Positions 1 to 11,983 of a stretch of 64,000 nucleotides of DNA are shown here, piece by piece; position 1 is the stretch's first letter; each line of letters opens with the position of its first letter. The notes below the pieces were generated by a model. That model was not told the origin of the DNA, did not search any database, and saw nothing but the letters and a program-made list of their open reading frames with translations. The DNA is taken from contig CP071497.1 in the NCBI GenBank assembly GCA_017354895.1, positions 1,550,001 to 1,614,000 on the forward strand. Reading direction: 5' to 3'. Position numbers and translations under genes: made by a program. The DNA comes from Podospora comata. Lineage: Eukaryota; Ascomycota; Sordariomycetes; Sordariales; Podosporaceae.

Positions 1-1746
1 CCCACTCTCAAGGTCGGCCACCTCCGTCATCAGTCCATGAAATGTTGTCCAGAACAACATCTCTCTCTCTCTCTCTCTCTCTCTGCTTCTCTCTCTGACC
101 CATCGGTGACACTACTGAATGCCGAGGTCGACTCCAGACTTTTTATCACGCATCCCTGTCCGACCTGCGGAATCCCTGCCTCAACAAGCCCCCTCATCCG
201 CGCCAATTTAGCTGGCTTTTCTCCTCAGATGCGGGGAAGTCAACGCTACCACGAGCCCAGAACCCCACACCACCAACAAGACGGACCTCTGGCAAAAAGG
301 CAGGTCTGGTTGCTGAATGGTCACCATCCACTGGCTAGTCTTCAGTGACAAGAGCCCGGAAACAACAGATGGAGCCAGGCTGGTGACAAGCGCAAACTGA
401 CATGCCAAGACGCGTACTTCTTTAGACTAGCACGACGGCCATGTCCTGGGGAAAACATTGGCAGCCCGTATTGCAACTGCATGACAGCGGTGGCGGCGCG
501 TGGCCTTGAGCCGAGATTTTCCCACCTCGGCTTTGACGGATGTGACGGCTTGCTAAGACGTTATGAATCTGGCCTGCAGCCGAGGATTCGCCAAAACCCC
601 TGCGGCCTGGCCGTTTTACCCAGGGGACCTCGGGTTGTTCCTCGGGTCTTCGAGAAGGCGGAATATCACTCGTCAAAAGCCGTCGGTCTATCGAGCACTT
701 CTTCAGCCGGTGCTACATCACTATCAGCGTTCTTCCTGTGCTCTCACCACCGCTGGATATCAGCCTCTGGAAAACAAGGCCATCTGGCATATTTGTCAGA
801 CGCCCACATCGGTGAGGTCGTGATACAGCACTTCTATCCACATTCTGGAGCTGGTGGAGTTCCTGGGGAAGTGGAAGCGGTGGATGCTGCTTGGAGCTGG
901 TGTGTCCTGCGGGGTGAACTAATCCTCCGGTCCACACCATTGGCCTCCTCTGGCAAGTTTTACCATTGACGAATCGGTTGGGGGGATGCCTGTCGCACGC
1001 GGCTTGAGCCGATCAAGGTGACTGGAGGGACGGGCAAAAACATCGTGCATTTTGTGCTGTCGAGACGAAGTGCCGTGTTCAGAGCTATCCCCGAAACCCG
1101 AACTTCGCATAAGAGGACACGCCTGCTCGTCCATCCATGGCGGCATCCTAGCACTTTTCAAGGGAGGAATTCCCCCTCCTGGCATTTCTGTCCGTGGTGT
1201 GTGGGTTATCCCCAGGTTTCTCACTTTCCCTGGCTCCGCCGTCGTCAACCCCAGACCCCAGACCCCCAGATTTCAACCCCAGACTATTCCACTAGAGGCT
1301 CCTCCCTGGAAGTGCCTGGCTTGGTTGGCAGAGCTGCCCAAGGGCTAGGGTGTTATCTATTGGGATCGCTGGTGGATCGCCGTGGCCAACATTTCTATTT
1401 CTATTGGCATCCAGCAACCTCAGTCTCCAGACGCACGAACCCAACTGTCCCAGCGAGGTGGATACGCTACATGCTCAACGACATCCAGCGGATGCGGGGT
1501 GGTAGACTAGTCTGTATACGGGAAGCTCAGCTGCACCTTGTCTCGTCACGGCTCTTGTTTTCGGACGTGGCGATGGGGCTCTGAAGGAAAGAAAATGGAA
1601 CCGACTCCCCGGTCCTGATGCTTTTGACAGCTCCTTGACCCGTCACTCCCGTCGTCTTTTTTATACCCCAAATCTCCAACTTTCTGTTTTCATCTTGGCC
1701 TTTCGTCATCAAGCATCCATTGTTGTTTCTTCTCCATCTTCACATC
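1..1746. other. Intergenic / promoter region with CT microsatellite
   Basis: No gene is supported. A (CT)n microsatellite lies at about 60-84. The longer open frames here have no recognisable domain and a random-looking composition. The last 100 bases are pyrimidine-rich, with a TATA-like TTTTTTATA near 1660, and probably form the promoter and 5' UTR of the downstream transcription factor. Confidence 0.5.
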
Positions 1747-2385
1747 ATGTCAACAGGGGCTGTGTCAACAGGGAGGCGCAAATCACCTCTCGAAGGAGTG
1801 TCTGACAGGTCTAGTCAAGACCGCACCACCAGCCCCAGTCCCTCCACTCGCTCATCGAGCAAGCCACAGATCAGACACAGAGCCTCCATTGCGTGTGCCT
1901 CGTGTCGTGAAAGACGAATTCGTTGTGTCGTGGCCGAGGGAGAGTCAGAGTGCACCCAGTGCAGGAAGACGGGCCACACATGTATCATCAAGAACGATGA
2001 CGAGCGAAGGAGGTGAGTTGTGCCATTCTGCCTCAGTTTCAAGGCCAGACCAGGCTGACAGATGAATAGGCCAATATCCAAAGCCTACATGTCATCACTA
2101 TCCAATCGAATTGCTCTCTTGGAGGAGATGTTGAAGGAACAAGGAGTCACACCTCCTCCCGCTGTCCACCCTCCAAAGACAAGACAAGATGCCATCTCGA
2201 GACAACAACAACAACAACAACAAGAGCAAGAAGAAGCTCGGATGCGGGAAAGGTCGACCAGTTCTGAGCCCAAGCATGGGAGTTCGGTCGAGATCCAGGT
2301 TCCCACACCACCAGGCTCAGGCGAGGAGGACACCCTCATGAGCGAGTCAGAACAGAGCAAGACGATTGACTTGACGGACATGACC

Positions 2386-2421
<36 letters not shown>

Positions 2422-5204
2422 CTGATCGATCCGCTATTATTGCAAGAGCTCGGGACAACGCCAGATGCCGATGTCCGGAGGTTGCTGTCAGCAAGGGGCA
2501 GCCACTCGTTCGATCCATCGGCTGGGAGGGTTCGATTCTTTGGCCCCACCGCCAACAGCCATGTCCATGGAAAATCGACATGCCTGTTTGACAATGAGGG
2601 CCGTCCAGACCGGGCACGAAGGGCTGCCACCTTGATCGAGACGCTGGGCTCGTCCATCATTGACTACCTTACCAAGTGCTTCTGGGAGCATTACTTTTAC
2701 TCCGGCTCCATGGTCGTCGACAGGGCGGCATTTGAAACGGGCAGACTGACACAGGACCCCAAGTTCTACTCCCCGTTCCTTCACCTCACCCTGTTGGCCA
2801 TTGGCTACCGGTTCGCTGACCGCACCCGGGACGATATCAAGAAGCTCTCTGTCGGAAGCCGCGAGAGCACACTCCACCGTGAAGCGAAAGGCCTGTTGGA
2901 GGTTGAGATTGATCAAGGTGGCGGTGTCCCGAGCGTCCAGGGAATGCTGTTGCTGGCTGACTTGGAGTTTGGCGTCGGCCGTGATAGCGCTGGATGGATG
3001 TATCTGGGTATGTTGCCTTGCAGTCATGTGTTTGCCGTTGCCGAAGCTGACCGTTTGGTGATGTTGTAGGCATTGCAAACCGTCTTGCCTTCGATATAGG
3101 TCTCCACGTCAACTACAGCGGGGTAGACATCTCCGAGACGGAAAGGCGGCTGCGGCGTCAGGTTATGGCGGGCTCCATCGCGTTCGACCGTCAGTGGGCC
3201 TTGATCCTTGGTCGTCCAACCTCGATCAAGGCTCAAGACATCAGCATCGACCTCCTATCCAAGGGTGCCTTCAACTCGACACATGGCCAGATGACTGCCG
3301 AGGCCAAAACATATGCGGCTGGCCAAGCTGCCCTTCAGCAGAAGCGCTTTGAGCTTATGGAGCTGGCTGGCAAGGTATCCGACCTGCAGAACACGACACA
3401 TGGCATCTCAGATTTGACTGCCAAAGCCGCCGAGGACAGAACCTATCTCTACTTTCTGGCCTTGGAACGCCAGTTTCAGACGTGGTATCGACAGCTTCCA
3501 GACTGCCTGGCCTGGAAGCCCATCAACATCAAGTCGGCCCCCATCGGCTTCTTTCTGCTTCATCAGCAATTCCACACATGCATGATCCTGCTTCACAGGC
3601 CCTGGGCCAAGTATGGGCCATTGGTTTCGGACAGCACTGCTGCTGCTTCCCGGTATGCGGCGCCCGAGTCTTCGCTGCAGCTCCAGGCCTCTCTCGGCAC
3701 TTTTCCTCGTCAGGACAACCGGGCGTCTCTGTCTCGCAGCATGTGCACTCAGCATGCGGTCCGGGTTGCGAGGATATTTTGGCAGCAGCGCCAGCGCTTT
3801 GATGGCACCAAGATTGGTCTTGAGGCCATCCAACAAGCCGGCACTGCTGCCCTCGCTCTGATGGCTGCCTTGGCCCACAAGAGTGCCGAGCTGGACCATC
3901 AGAGCAATCTCAAATACCTACAGGTTGTTTCTGCGGCCATCTACGACATGAGCCATGCCTATCAGCCAGCTTCAAGGATGTACAGCCTCCTCAAGACCAT
4001 GTTGGCTGATATCCGGACTGAGATGGTGAGCTCTGGCTCTTTGGAAGCCAGCGCCTTGCTCAACCGGTTCAACCAAGGGAACCCCACCACGAACATGATC
4101 TTTGGCAGCAACTCGTGGAATCTCAGCAACGAGAGCTCTTGCTTCACCCCCGCGAGACGAACCCTCAGCATGTGCGCCGGGCCCGAAGAGGGTCGTGAGG
4201 CCAAACGCCGGCGGTTTTCCACCCAGACAGCACCCGACGTAGTGTTCTCTACCATGGCTGTGTTCGGGAGCAGCCCTCTTGGCGGTCCGGCATCCCCTCA
4301 GCTGGCTCATCCACAAGAGAGCTCTGGTCAGGAGGAACTAGGAGAGCTTCTGCGGGAGATTCCAGATATCGCCCCAGAGTCAGACTTTGATCTTGACTCG
4401 TTCCACGCCTCATTTGTTGATTTCATCAACAGCGGCAGCAAGGGGTGGGCTACGGCAACCCCCACAATCACAACGGAGACGACACTTGAGGCGACCCCGC
4501 TCCCCACTCCCGCCTGCGAGGAGGCTCCCTCGACCAGCAACACTGATGCCGTCATTGTGCAGGACGAGCCGGCAGCTCAGCAGCCGGCGGATGATGCCAT
4601 GGTTGACATGACGATTGAAGAGTGGCTTGCCGAACCGGGAGTGAGCTCCGGGCTCGCCGCCATGGAGGCCGAAGTCCAGCAGCACTGCGACTCGCGATTC
4701 TCACCCGTCGCAGACGCACCCGTGCCCACTGCCGAAGGGGGCGAGGTGCCGCCGCCGCCGTTGCCCGAGATGCAACAAAATGACCTCACCATGCCAGTCA
4801 CGCTGGAACTTGGCACTGCGGACAATGGAGGGATTCACACCATGGACTGGCTCGCCACCCCCCCGCCACCCCCCCGGCCCTCGAGGAGGATCTCCAGGAC
4901 GAGCATCTCGAGCACGATTCGCCCTCCGCTCGCGCCTCCCGAGACGGATTTGTTTGTCAACGCCTTGGCTATTCCCGCGAGGCAGACGTCCCTTCCACCG
5001 CCACCACCGTCGTCATCTGCACCGCTTCCCATCACGCCAGTGACGCTGGATGAGTTGGTGCAGAGCGTGGAGGAGGCGGTGGACTCTGCGCGGGCGAGGG
5101 CGAGGGACAGGGAGAGGGAGAAGTCGGTTGCTGCTGCTGGTAAGGGGCAGGTGTCGAGCCCCGAGGCCGGGAGGAATTTGTCGTTGGATTATTTCCAGTT
5201 GTGA
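1747..5204 (+). CDS. Zn2Cys6 fungal transcription factor (three exons, 1112 aa)
   Basis: Exons 1747-2012, 2070-3007 and 3070-5204 join in one frame; both introns are GT-AG. Residues 50-79 form a fungal binuclear zinc cluster with six cysteines (C50, C53, C60, C69, C72, C79), followed by a short leucine-rich coiled-coil (NRIALLEEMLKEQG). A middle region of about residues 235-600 matches the fungal-specific transcription factor domain: VRFFGPTANSHVHG, the helical LTLLAIGYRFADRT block, and RRQVMAGSIAFDRQWALILG across the last exon junction. Low-complexity stretches include polyglutamine (CAA repeat near 2203) and a long serine run (TCA repeat at about 2386-2420). The proline/acidic C-terminus could be an activation domain. 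The architecture resembles NirA/NIT4-type regulators, but I cannot assign an orthologue or target. It presumably acts in the nucleus. Confidence 0.9.
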
Positions 5205-6788
5205 ATGTGATGAGACATGATGTAATGACGAAGTAATGTAGATAGAATACCTGGGCGGCTGCTCAAAGCAGGAAAATAATGAACAGATGATGTACTATCA
5301 ATTTGTGCGTCTTTTGTGTGTGTAACTACTGCACTTGACCCCCAGTCCCCACAGGTCGGCGCCGGTAGGTAGGTCTCGAACCTACTCTGGTTTCAAAGAT
5401 GCAGCCTTACATGTGCTCTGGAGCTGACTGCTTGACCTTTTACTTGCTCTCCATCTCACACAGTGTGGCCCGAGTTTTGTAAGCTAGTGGTAGGTTTACA
5501 AACTTCGGTGCCGCCCGTCAGCACTGGGTAAAGGCCCGTAGCACGCCGGTATACAACACGCCAGTTACTCTATTGCCGACCGTATACCGATCCTCCGATG
5601 GTACTCCAACACTTTGCCCAGCTATTTATACATTAGCTGCGAAACAATCCCTGATAAAGCATGTCGTATCCAGAGATCTAAGTCACTGCCTACCTAACGT
5701 AACAGACGGGCGCCGCATTTGGCCTCAGACTGAGGTCGGCGTCCATAAATAGATGCTAGACCTACCGAAACAACCGCGAGGAAAACAGGACCTAATCACC
5801 GAAGGAACTATCTACTACTGTTCATGATATCAATGAGATGAAAGAGACATTTGTATCATGCAATACATGGGTATACAAGAAGGCTGATCTTCCCAGCACC
5901 ATCATTTCTTCCCAGAATCAGCATCACATTCCCTCTTACGGTTGGTTCATCGGTGACTTCTGGCAAGTCCCCATTCTATTAATATTCCTTTGCGTTTCCC
6001 GGTGGAGCTTCTGGCAAGCTCTCGACATCGACACCCTCCTTTGAAGTCTTGATCTACGAGTCACACATCTTTGTCTGCCTCTATCGATACAGCTTCTCAA
6101 GCTCCATTGTAAGCGCTTTAACCTATGATACTATGTATACGTGGCTGTTGGTATTTTTAACAAAAGCCTTTGTCAATAAGGCTTTTCGACAAGACTGCGA
6201 GGCAAGTGATGCAGTCCGGCACAAATTCCAGTCTTCGAAGCAGCAATATTTTTTATAAAGCTCGCTTTTTTATTAGTATTAGGAAGCGAGGGTTTTTTTT
6301 GGGGGGGTTATGGCGCTGGCACCCCACTTCCAGCGTGGCTCCACATTCGAGGACCTTATCTTATCAAGCGCCCCACCAGCTTACACCCCGAAGCTCTGCA
6401 AGCTCTGGCTTGGCAGAGCCTTTCATTCTTTCTTCTCTATAGTCCTTTACCTCAGAGAACCTGCCAGCCGTAACAGGCGCGGCAGGACTACTGCTCAACC
6501 TCGCGCTTGACTTCCACATATCTACATAAACCAGACCCCATCTCCTCTCCCCCCTCGGCGCGACCACCACATTTACACCGCACATATTAACTCGATATCT
6601 ACGCTCTATACAAGATTAAGGTACTTCTTATCTGATAAGACTAACACGCCAAGGCTTCGCTGATGGCTAACAGACATATAATACAGACCTCGAGCCATCA
6701 GACCGACGGAAGCTTCCGCCATCCAATCGCCGCCATACACCATCACGACATCCCTTCCAGCCCCAAGCAGCCGAGTCTAGCGGACGCA
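5205..6788. other. Gene-free, partly AT-rich interval
   Basis: No supported gene. The stretch 6110-6310 is AT-rich and ends in a T-run and G-run near 6290-6307. The block 5940-6030 contains GTGACTTCTGGCAAGTCCCC and a second CTTCTGGCAAGCTCT, which resemble the leader of the small secreted gene at 11450 (see findings). The last 250 bases, CT-rich, are probably the promoter of the gene at 6789. Confidence 0.45.
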
Positions 6789-8993
6789 ATGTCCGACAAA
6801 GACAGGATTGCACAGCTCCTTCGTGAGCTGGAGGAAGCCAAGGCACGAGTGGAGGAAGCCAAGGCACGAGAGGCGCAAGAGCGATGCGAGAAGGAGCGGC
6901 TTCAGCTGGAGCATCGAAAGACCACGTTCCTCGAATACCTGCGCAACTGCCACAGGCATCTCTACAACGCTCTACGACTTACCGACACATCGAGGTCTTC
7001 TACGGGCTATACGAAAGTCGTGGGCAAGTACTACCCCAAGCGACTTCGTCCTTGGACCAACTTTGCCAACGTCCTCCACCCACGTTATTTCGATCTTGTG
7101 CAGAAGATCTGTGGTCAAAGGCAGCTCTTCGAACCAGCCAGCACGACTAAGAACCTTGGGACTATCATCTCGGATCATCTAGCGGGCAACGAGAAAGCGA
7201 TCGACCGTTTTGAGGTAGATGCAGTCGAGCGCCCAGTGCAGGCGATCCTCAAGGTTCTTGCAACGCATGAGGAGGCGGGCAAAGCATATCGATGCCCCGA
7301 GTTTCGGTTCAGCGCTAACCTCCGCGAGCTCACACAAGAAGATGACGGGAGTAGCGGTGCAGATGACAACACCAGCGATGGGAGTTTGGAGCGACGCCAA
7401 CAAGCCGGGCCGAATAAGCGCCCTACGTCCAAGAGGAAATACATATGCTCGAACAGACAGCCTGACGGAGTCGGCATACGGATGCAACCCGGCGGAGGCC
7501 AGACCCAGGCCTTTATATACGACTACAAGGCAGCCCATAAAGTCGCTATCGAGCATGTTCGGTCAGCTACGGCGAAGGAACACCTGTTCCACGAGGTCGT
7601 CGCACGCATCAACGACAACAAGCTCAGCCGCGACAAGGAGGTGCAACGCCGGGAGCAGGCCGAGGCATTCATCGCCATGGCACTGACGCAAGTCTTCGAC
7701 TACATGATCACCTACGGGGTATCATATGGTTATGTTGCTGCGGGCCGGTGCTTGCTACTCCTCTACGTTGATAGAGATGATTGGCAAACGCTGTACTGTC
7801 ATCCGTGCCTGCCGGCCGACGATGTGGGCGAGCCGACCAACGACTGGACCGACCGGCTATCCCACACCGCAGTGGCTCAACTAGTCAGCTTTTGCCTGTC
7901 CAGCTTTCAGTCCGAAGCTCTCGAGGGACAATCTCTCGAAACAGCACTGTCTGTAGCCAATGCGACACTAAAAACCTGGTCGGAGTCGTACGCGGATGTG
8001 GCCTATCTTGGGCTCGAGCCCGCCGAGTTATCGTCGGCGCCGTCGTCGCAGAACACGGACATCTCAGAGTATACATCCAAAGCGAAACCGACCGGTCGGA
8101 ATGTGGCCTTGCGGTCTCAGTCGTCTTGCAAACCGGCAGCGGTACTCCCCCAAGGCAACGAGCATGACGAACACGACGAGGACCATTCGGAACCCGGCGC
8201 ATCTCGCTCAAGGCTGGCGGCTAATAAGCGGAAGCGCGGTCCGTCGAGTGGTGGCGAGGACGAGGATATCGCTATGGCTGACCCGGAGCCCACCAGGCAA
8301 TACTGCACACAAGCGTGCCTATTAGGTCTCAAGAGAGGGAAAGACCTGGACGAGAATTGCCCCAATGTCTCATTACATCGCTTCGATGGCTCCTCTCGGC
8401 ATCCCGTCAATGCCCATCGTTTTACCGATATGGTGAAGCAGCAGCTTCTCTTGAGTCCCTACAAAGGATGCCGGATGGTGGACTTCTGGGGCAAGAGAGG
8501 AGCGATGGGCTGGCTTTTTAAGCTGGAGCTTTTTCCATACGGCTACACATTTGTTGGCAAAGGAACACTGGAGGACCGCCTTAGTCGTTTGGAGCACGAA
8601 GGCCGGGTCTACGCACGGCTTGATCATCTTCAGGGCGACGTGGTACCGGTGCATCTGGGCCTCGTGCGCCTCGATCGTGGCTACATTCTCCCGGGGCTCG
8701 AGTTTGTTGTTTACATGATGCTCATGTCGTGGGCGGGCCAGACGCCAAGCGCTAGCATGGCCGACGCCGAGACGCTGAAGAGGGAGTCATTGACGGCCAT
8801 CTGGAGCGAGGGTGTTGATCATGGGGATGACAATAGGGCCAATTATCTCTGGAACGCCGAGCGTTGTCGCATAATGATCATCGACTTCGACCGAGCCCGC
8901 CTCTTCCCACCTCTCAAGCCTCGAGCGGTTTCCAGGCTCTCAAAACCGAAGAGGGAGCGTGGTAACCGTTCGAGACACCAAATTCGTACTTGA
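6789..8993 (+). CDS. Fungal protein with PD-(D/E)XK-like motif and degenerate kinase-like C-terminus
   Basis: Single exon, 734 aa from the ATG at 6789 (MSDKDRIAQLLRELEEA). An in-frame ATG at 6663 would add 42 low-complexity residues; I prefer the inner start because a coiled coil begins there. An 18-base tandem repeat near 6832-6867 encodes repeated VEEAKA. The order is: coiled coil (about 1-45), a conserved helical region, then P225-D226 followed by D245-Y246-K247, the spacing of a PD-(D/E)XK nuclease core. An acidic/basic linker follows. The C-terminal third looks like a protein kinase: HGDDNRANYLWN (H678) fits the HxDxxxxN catalytic loop and IIDFDRA (D699) the DFG position, but no clear glycine-rich loop is visible. 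The layout resembles dispersed ascomycete proteins related to Crinkler-type REase-kinase effectors. Nuclease activity is inference. It sits alone between AT-rich flanks. Confidence 0.8.
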   Translation: MSDKDRIAQLLRELEEAKARVEEAKAREAQERCEKERLQLEHRKTTFLEYLRNCHRHLYNALRLTDTSRSSTGYTKVVGKYYPKRLRPWTNFANVLHPRYFDLVQKICGQRQLFEPASTTKNLGTIISDHLAGNEKAIDRFEVDAVERPVQAILKVLATHEEAGKAYRCPEFRFSANLRELTQEDDGSSGADDNTSDGSLERRQQAGPNKRPTSKRKYICSNRQPDGVGIRMQPGGGQTQAFIYDYKAAHKVAIEHVRSATAKEHLFHEVVARINDNKLSRDKEVQRREQAEAFIAMALTQVFDYMITYGVSYGYVAAGRCLLLLYVDRDDWQTLYCHPCLPADDVGEPTNDWTDRLSHTAVAQLVSFCLSSFQSEALEGQSLETALSVANATLKTWSESYADVAYLGLEPAELSSAPSSQNTDISEYTSKAKPTGRNVALRSQSSCKPAAVLPQGNEHDEHDEDHSEPGASRSRLAANKRKRGPSSGGEDEDIAMADPEPTRQYCTQACLLGLKRGKDLDENCPNVSLHRFDGSSRHPVNAHRFTDMVKQQLLLSPYKGCRMVDFWGKRGAMGWLFKLELFPYGYTFVGKGTLEDRLSRLEHEGRVYARLDHLQGDVVPVHLGLVRLDRGYILPGLEFVVYMMLMSWAGQTPSASMADAETLKRESLTAIWSEGVDHGDDNRANYLWNAERCRIMIIDFDRARLFPPLKPRAVSRLSKPKRERGNRSRHQIRT

Positions 8994-11449
8994 CGGAGAT
9001 TGCCGGGCGCGAGGCGAGGTACGTTTTTAAACAGATGGACAAGAGTCCGAGGGCAACCCCACCACATGGTGGATAATGTGATAGAGAACGGTATTTTTGT
9101 TTTGTACAGTTTATGACTTAAAAGTTTATTACCGTGAGACTTGCCTTGCTTTTGCTGGCTAATAGATTAATATATTTTTATTCTTCCTACACCGTTCTAC
9201 CCTTTTTTGTAACGAGTGCGCCGGGCCTTTTGTTGCTATTTATATAGGAAAACCGTGCCGTGTAGGCCGGGTGAAAAACCTATATCAGAAAGTATAAGGT
9301 GTTACGACAGGCAGGAGCACTGTACTAAACCAACTGTGACTGCTATTATAAGCTGTAAGTAAGTTAAGCTTGCCGGCTTGATTTAAATCAGAGATGTTGG
9401 TTTGGGGTGCGGCCACAGGCCTGAGGGTATGAGTAAGGAAGTGGGGCTCAGGGGAGGTCAGGGGTCATGTATATAAGCGGTCTGCTTCTGACATTCTGTT
9501 TTAGACGGATCATCGACTTTTCTTTTCTTCGTATTTTGTGCCTTGCACGCGTGCAGGCAATTCTGGCCCTCTGATCAGGCCTATCCGGTGCCTATTATGT
9601 GGCCTGCGAGCCCATAACGTCTTTTCTTTGTCCTGCGTGAAGTGCGGCCTGCGAGCGAGCTACTGTCACGCAGGTGAGGTCATTCAAGGACCTATTGACG
9701 GTATATTTATAGTGTTGTGGTTGTTCTTGTGTGTTTTCCACCATTTCACTATGCGCCAGAGGCAATGTCATGCTATGCTAAGCAATAAGATGGCATGTAG
9801 GTATATGGCCGGGTCGCAGTTCCAGAGTCTCAAAACGTGGCCGGTTGACCGGCTATGTTGGAACTAGTGATGTTCCTACGATGAGCAGAAATTTGAACGC
9901 GTTCACCCCTAAGTATTGGTGCGTCAGGTGATATTTCTACCAAGTTGTGTTGAGTTTCTAGTACTACCTGGATATCGGGAAGTTCGGATAGATTTATAAT
10001 CCTGACCTCTCTCATCAACCATCCGAGTGTTTTGTTTAGTGCTGTTTGTAGTAATTTTTTTTGTAAGCTAAGATCACTAAAGGGCGCTGAGTGGCGCGGG
10101 GTGCTGGTATTTAACTTATCTCTGCAGCCCCCGCCCTGTGCAAGACATGCTTGGAGAGTTTTGTTTCTGATGTTATGTTATTGAATTTACCTTTTTCATC
10201 TGATATTGAATTCTTGCCCGCGGTGATGCTTCTCCTACTATATTCAGACGCTAGCAGAAGTCTCATGTTTTTTTCCATACCTTTTCCGTACCTCCGTTAA
10301 CGTTCGTTCGCCCGACCAGCGGGCCCTTTCATTTCTTCATCAGGGGCACCCACTTCGGCCTGGAGCTGGCTTTGGCATGCTGACCACCTAGACAACAGTC
10401 CGTCATCGTGAAATTATTCGAAGCTTCGAACCAAAAACATCGACCTCTGTCACGTCTCTGCGCTTTCTTCTTCAACGTTCACACGAAAGCATACCAACAC
10501 AGACTAAAAGCGATCAGTTCTACACTATGAACTTCAGCTTCCAACGTGAAGAGTGAATAATTTGCTTGAGCTTTACAGCGAGTAGACAAATTCTCGCCAA
10601 CTTTTCTTATTTTCATACTTGTTTTCCTTACTTACCCTGGGAGGTAATGTACCCAACTATCCTTACTCACGCTCTACACATTTAAATACCACTTCAACTC
10701 TCCTTTGAAGTCTATGCACTTTGCCTCACGCAATATCACAGCATCTGACTGCTCCTACGATCTTCACAGTCGCAGACGGCATATAGCAACGGAATTCTCG
10801 ACATCCCTGTTGATATGACATGAAGTCAGTTTGGTGCGAATGTCAACCGTTGGTTTGTAAGACTGTTTATGGTTTGTAACAATTCCACCGGGCTCTGGGA
10901 AATTATGTTGCACAAGTACTGAGTGTTCCTCGCCAGGCTTATGTGAGATGGCTAGCAGTTGGACGCCTTCTTGTCTCCTCCTGCTGACCACAACTCTCGT
11001 TCTCCGCCGCAACAGTCTTACACGCCGAAGGCGGAATGCCCCCGCGCCCCGACAACGACTCCAAAAAGAACTGCCAAGATGCCACAGCACTTTGGCTCAC
11101 AGCGTCTACTGCTGAACGTGTTTCGACCTCCTGAGGACCTTCCGGTGTCTCTCCGATCCAACCTACGATGGTCCGGGACGGGATTGGATTGGGATGCTCC
11201 GAGTCTACATAAGAGGCGGTTTGGACTGCAGTAATGTTCTCCTATCTCCCTCATCAGCACATCATTCCTTCACAGCAATATCTGGCGACTTCTGGAAGGT
11301 CTCCAATCTTCACTGTCCTTTTCTTTCGGCTTCTGGCAAGACCGCACTTTCAACATTCCTTTACGCCTCGTGCTTAATACGGCTTTTCTTTCGAAACCAA
11401 GACTTTTGGCAAGCTCTTGTCCAACAAACCACGATCTCAAATTCTCAAT
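8994..11449. other. Gene-poor AT-rich interval
   Basis: No convincing gene in 2.4 kb. The DNA is AT-rich, especially 9090-9400 and 10000-10100, and an open frame at 9538-9867 repeats a CxxCGLRA-like phrase without forming a recognisable domain. The last 200 bases (11230-11449) carry repeated CTTCTGG-AAG phrases and are probably the 5' leader of the next gene. Confidence 0.4.
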
Positions 11450-11983
11450 ATGAAGTACACCATGGCCGTCATCGCCATCATTGGCCTCACCAACGCTATC
11501 GCGATGCCCAAAGAGGCAAGCAACGGTGTGAACGGCTTGGAAGCTCGCTCCGCACGTCAACCTGGATTCATCACCGTCGTCAAGAAACGCAGCGATGACC
11601 CCGGCCCGAGCAGACTGCCACCCTCCAATGGAAAAGGCCGGGAAGTTGACGACCCGGTCCTTGATCAGCTACGCGAACAGGAAGAGGCCTATGCTAGTGA
11701 GGATTCGTCTAGTGGGAAGAGCAGGGGGGATACAGTCACACCACCTACGTCTGAGGGGGAGGGCACGAGGTCGCCTTCTCCGGAGGGGATGCAGCCTTGG
11801 CGGCCTGAGGAGGATGGTGAGGGTCCGGGGTCGCCTACTATTCCTGCTTTTGCGAATAGTGAGAATAGGGGGGCGGAGGAGGATCCGTACGGGTGGGAGG
11901 CGCATGCTGATCGAGTGAGGGAGGAGAGGGAGAGGGAGAATCCGTTTGGGGAGTTTCCGAGGTATGATGTTAACGAGTGGTAG
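11450..11983 (+). CDS. Small secreted acidic protein
   Basis: Single exon, 177 aa. The N-terminus MKYTMAVIAIIGLTNAIA is a clear secretion signal. A KKR dibasic site at about residue 44-46 could be cut by a Kex2-type protease. The rest is hydrophilic and rich in Ser, Pro, Glu and Gly (SPSPEG, RPEEDGEGPGSP), ends in a charged RVREERERENPFGEF stretch and has no cysteines. No domain is recognised. The ATG at 11450 is chosen because the signal peptide starts exactly there; the open frame upstream has no supporting features. It may be a processed secreted peptide, cell-wall-associated factor or effector-like protein. Confidence 0.65.
   Translation: MKYTMAVIAIIGLTNAIAMPKEASNGVNGLEARSARQPGFITVVKKRSDDPGPSRLPPSNGKGREVDDPVLDQLREQEEAYASEDSSSGKSRGDTVTPPTSEGEGTRSPSPEGMQPWRPEEDGEGPGSPTIPAFANSENRGAEEDPYGWEAHADRVREERERENPFGEFPRYDVNEW

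Noticed and set aside
1018-1584. Open frame of 188 codons upstream of the transcription factor
   Set aside because: No domain, irregular composition, and it overlaps the likely promoter.
5365-5400. T-arm-like hairpin with GGTTCGAGACC (minus strand)
   Set aside because: The TpsiC arm can be drawn, but no matching acceptor, D or anticodon arm is found, so it is not a tRNA gene; at most an old tRNA-derived fragment.
9538-9867. Possible small zinc-finger gene with repeated CxxCGLRA
   Set aside because: The repeat comes from a duplicated GGCCTGCGAGC phrase in AT-rich decayed DNA; spacing does not fit a metal site and no partner exon is seen.
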